From assembly GCA_018292915.2 (NCBI GenBank), contig JACVVK020000326.1:504501-568500 (forward strand): a stretch of 64,000 bases of DNA. Reading direction: 5' to 3'. Positions within the stretch are counted from its first letter, which is position 1. Every line of letters starts with the position of its first letter. This document shows positions 61,671 through 64,000 of the stretch, piece after piece. The stretch is from Batillaria attramentaria. Lineage: Eukaryota > Mollusca > Gastropoda > Batillariidae. The position numbers and the translations under genes were made by a program. The notes under the pieces were generated by a model. It made no database searches, was not told the origin of the DNA, and saw only the letters and a list, made by a program, of their open reading frames with translations.

Positions 61671-61908
61671 TAAACTAGTGTCCAAAAGAAACGATACCAA
61701 ACTGTTGTCAGAATGTTTTTGTGCAAAGTGATCCCCGAAGCCTAAAAACATAGGTTTACGTATCCCACGTCCCAAATACAGCGTCTGTGCTTGGGAATAC
61801 TGGAAACATCTGCTAATAAAATTTACCACTCTGAAATTTCTGTATTGTTCTGCTTTTATTGTATGTCCTTGCCAACCCTTGGTATCGTTTCTTTTGGACA
61901 CTAGTTTA
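61671..61908. mobile_element. 238-bp MITE with perfect 30-bp TIRs (Tc1/mariner-like)
   Basis: Positions 61671-61700 and 61879-61908 are exact inverted repeats containing ACTAGTGTCCAAAAGAAACG. Both outer ends are TA, the target preferred by Tc1/mariner transposases. There is no ORF, so it would depend on a transposase elsewhere. The perfect TIR identity suggests recent movement. Confidence 0.88.
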
Positions 61909-62211
61909 TATTGTCCAGTCTTGTAAGAAAATGACAAAAACAGAAGAAAGAAAAAAACAGAAACAGAGTCACTCTTGAAAATATGCGATTTGCTCGGAGT
62001 GTTTCAGCATGTGATATTCTCGTCCGAAAACAGACACAGGGAACACAGGGTATCAGTCGACACGAAAAAGACAATATATTTATTGAACAATGCATACATA
62101 AGCTTACTTTCATTTTCTCATTTCAACAGAACGTGATCATACAGACAGTACAATGCGAAGTAAAAATAAACAGGATCCTGCATTTCCTGAACGGTTTTCA
62201 GGCTATATAAT

Positions 62212-62487
62212 GAGTATTGTATAGGCGCTTTACCCAATTTCATGAATCGGCTCAAAGCGCCGCGAACTGAACCCAACACGCTCACGTGAATCACAACACA
62301 TTCTCTCACACACTGGACATAAACACATTACAATCACGTGGTGCGAAGGGTCAGCTCAGCTATTTAAATTTCGGAAATTAGAACTGCATTTATTTTTCAA
62401 AGTTTGTGGACTGAACATTTCCAAAGCAGAGGGGGAGGAAGCCGGAGTACCCGGAGAGAACCCCCGACGATCGACCCGAATGATGTG
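62212..62487 (-). mobile_element. SINE-B, minus strand, 5'-truncated
   Basis: ATGAGTATTGTATAGGCGCT through CACGTGGTGCGAAGGGTCAG to GAGAACCCCCGACGATCG. The head is absent. Confidence 0.87.
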
Positions 62488-62585
62488 TGTATCTGGACAC
62501 CACAAGACAAATCCAGTGATAAGGATATCGCTTCATATCAATGATAACAAGATATACATCAGCTACGTATTTCCGGAAACCATTT

Positions 62586-62763
62586 AGGGAAAGCCGAATG
62601 GTACAGCGTTGGCCTTTCAATGCTCGGGTCGTGAGTTCGAATCCCGGCGTGGGCCAAATATTTGTGCTGGGCTTTTTCTCGTTTCCCCATCTTTGATATC
62701 ACCCATAATAATATGGTGGAAAGGACGTTAAACACCCAAACACCCACCCACCCACGCACCCAC
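62586..62763 (+). mobile_element. SINE-A copy with CCGGAAACCA flanks
   Basis: Head (AAGCCGAATGGTACAGCGTT) slightly shortened, B box GTGAGTTCGAATCCCGGC intact, end ACGTTAAACACCC and a CCCA-type tail. CCGGAAACCA occurs on both sides. Confidence 0.9.
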
Positions 62764-63146
62764 CCGGAAACCACTTTCCCATTTCATGAAACACGTATAT
62801 GGGCATAAACATAAATTACAAAGTTGAAGCACACACAAATATCGATTCTGCATCTTTTAAACCACAAAGGTAAAAATTCAAATGAAAAATACAAGAACGG
62901 AAAAGACAGGTCTGTCCTTAGCATAATTATTCAGTACAAAAATGTTGTCTGTAGTTTGGCAGTCCGTTCTCGGTTGGTTCAACGTCTTTGGTAGGGACAA
63001 TGTCCTCGATCTCCACAGACTGCGGAAATTTCCTCATCACATTATACAGCTTTGAAATCATTCATTCAGAGACAGAAAATCACATTGTGTGTTTACTTGC
63101 GCCGGTTCAGTTTGGCTGTCGTCGTGTACAAAAGATTTTTAAACAC

Positions 63147-63208
<62 letters not shown>

Positions 63209-63942
63209 ACATTCGCAAAGGAATCACTAGTTTTGGTGCTGAACGCTCGTGTTGATTGTCACAGATTAATATGAGATGGTGTTTTCTATAAATACAACAA
63301 AAGCCACCACAAGGTTGGGGTGTATTTTTGTTTTGTTAATCCACTCCGCCCCAACCCCCTACCTCTCCCCTTACTCCCGTCCTCGCCACCACCCTCCTTT
63401 CCTTCTTACGTACCTCTTCTATGTGCCGCATCCTCCCCTCCACTCACTCCCCCCACCCCCACCCCCACCCTTCTCAAAAAAAGAAGAAAAAAGAAAAAAA
63501 AAGTAGCCAAACAAACCCGCGAGACAAATTTCACCCTCTGACAGGATCGTGTCGTCTGCTTTGCTGATGAAGAAAAATGAGCATCACGCGTGCACTGAAA
63601 GGGGCCATTCCCGCTATTTGAGCCGTCCCCCCGAACCTCCTCGCTGCTTCTGTGTGTCGTCAAATTGCCAATGGCCAGAGGTCTGCGACTCTGGTCGTAA
63701 AACATCGTGTTAAGGGCACAATCTTCCGCTGGGTGTGCTCCGGGCAGTGCCAATAAGAACATTCTGTTGATTGGGCATCGTAGATCCGTGGGCGCCCAGA
63801 CTCTGTTGATGACCAGACACTGTGAAAGCAGGCAGGGACCTATATAGCTTTCATCCGGGTCCGCACTTGTTTAGTGGGTCAGATCTTTGTCGTTGAGCAC
63901 AGGGTCATTCAAGTTACTCAGTGGGCCAGGATGTACCATGGT
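62764..63942. other. Intergenic, no gene recognised
   Basis: Contains the CA tract 63143-63207 and a pyrimidine-rich stretch near 63350-63475. No gene was seen. Confidence 0.45.
63143..63207. repeat. CA microsatellite
   Basis: CA repeat with one GC interruption near its start. Confidence 0.96.
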
Positions 63943-64000
63943 CTGGGGCCACATGCATGGAGAGAGATTAGGGCGTAAGTCAGAGACTAGCGTAATACTT
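63943..64000. mobile_element. MITE-2 copy 2, cut by window end
   Basis: GGGCCACATGCATGGAGAGA and GAGACTAGCGTAATACT match the start of the element at 23126-23432. The rest lies outside the window. Confidence 0.55.

Overview
This window is eukaryotic nuclear DNA, most likely from a lophotrochozoan and probably a gastropod mollusc. That assignment is an inference from the receptor-like gene, the SINE-rich introns and the very long CA/TG microsatellites; no species marker was identified. One protein-coding gene is clearly recognisable. The rest is introns, intergenic DNA and a dense layer of repeats.

The gene (12357-35349, + strand) encodes an alpha-type nicotinic acetylcholine receptor subunit of the Cys-loop ligand-gated channel family. 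Nine consecutive coding positions can be joined with consensus GT/AG splice sites and matching phases into a 542-residue protein. It has a signal peptide, loops A to E, a 13-residue Cys-loop, a vicinal Cys pair in loop C, M1-M3, a long cytoplasmic loop and M4. The GEK motif before M2 predicts a cation channel.

The most interesting feature is a duplicated exon. Two different 110-nt exons, 3A at 23544-23653 and 3B at 25160-25269, both run from phase 0 to phase 2 and encode alternative versions of the loop D/loop A segment. Only one can be used: skipping both, or including both, gives a stop inside the next exon. They therefore look mutually exclusive. Exon 3B changes the conserved loop A agonist-contact Tyr to Phe.

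Layout. 1-12.3 kb: a 39-bp minisatellite at the window edge, a degenerate Penelope-like retroelement (PLE) with a 92-bp tandem array, several SINEs, a TIR element nested in a SINE, and microsatellites. 12.36-35.35 kb: the receptor gene, with SINEs, a nested hairpin element and local duplications in its introns. 35.35-64 kb: no recognised host gene. This part holds SINEs of at least four tRNA-headed families, a LINE 3' fragment, a second PLE arranged as a palindrome, a 238-bp element with perfect 30-bp terminal inverted repeats, minisatellites (76 bp x5, about 100 bp x4-5) and many CA/TG tracts. About 21 copies of one SINE family (SINE-A, in both orientations) are the dominant interspersed repeat, and several keep clean target-site duplications.
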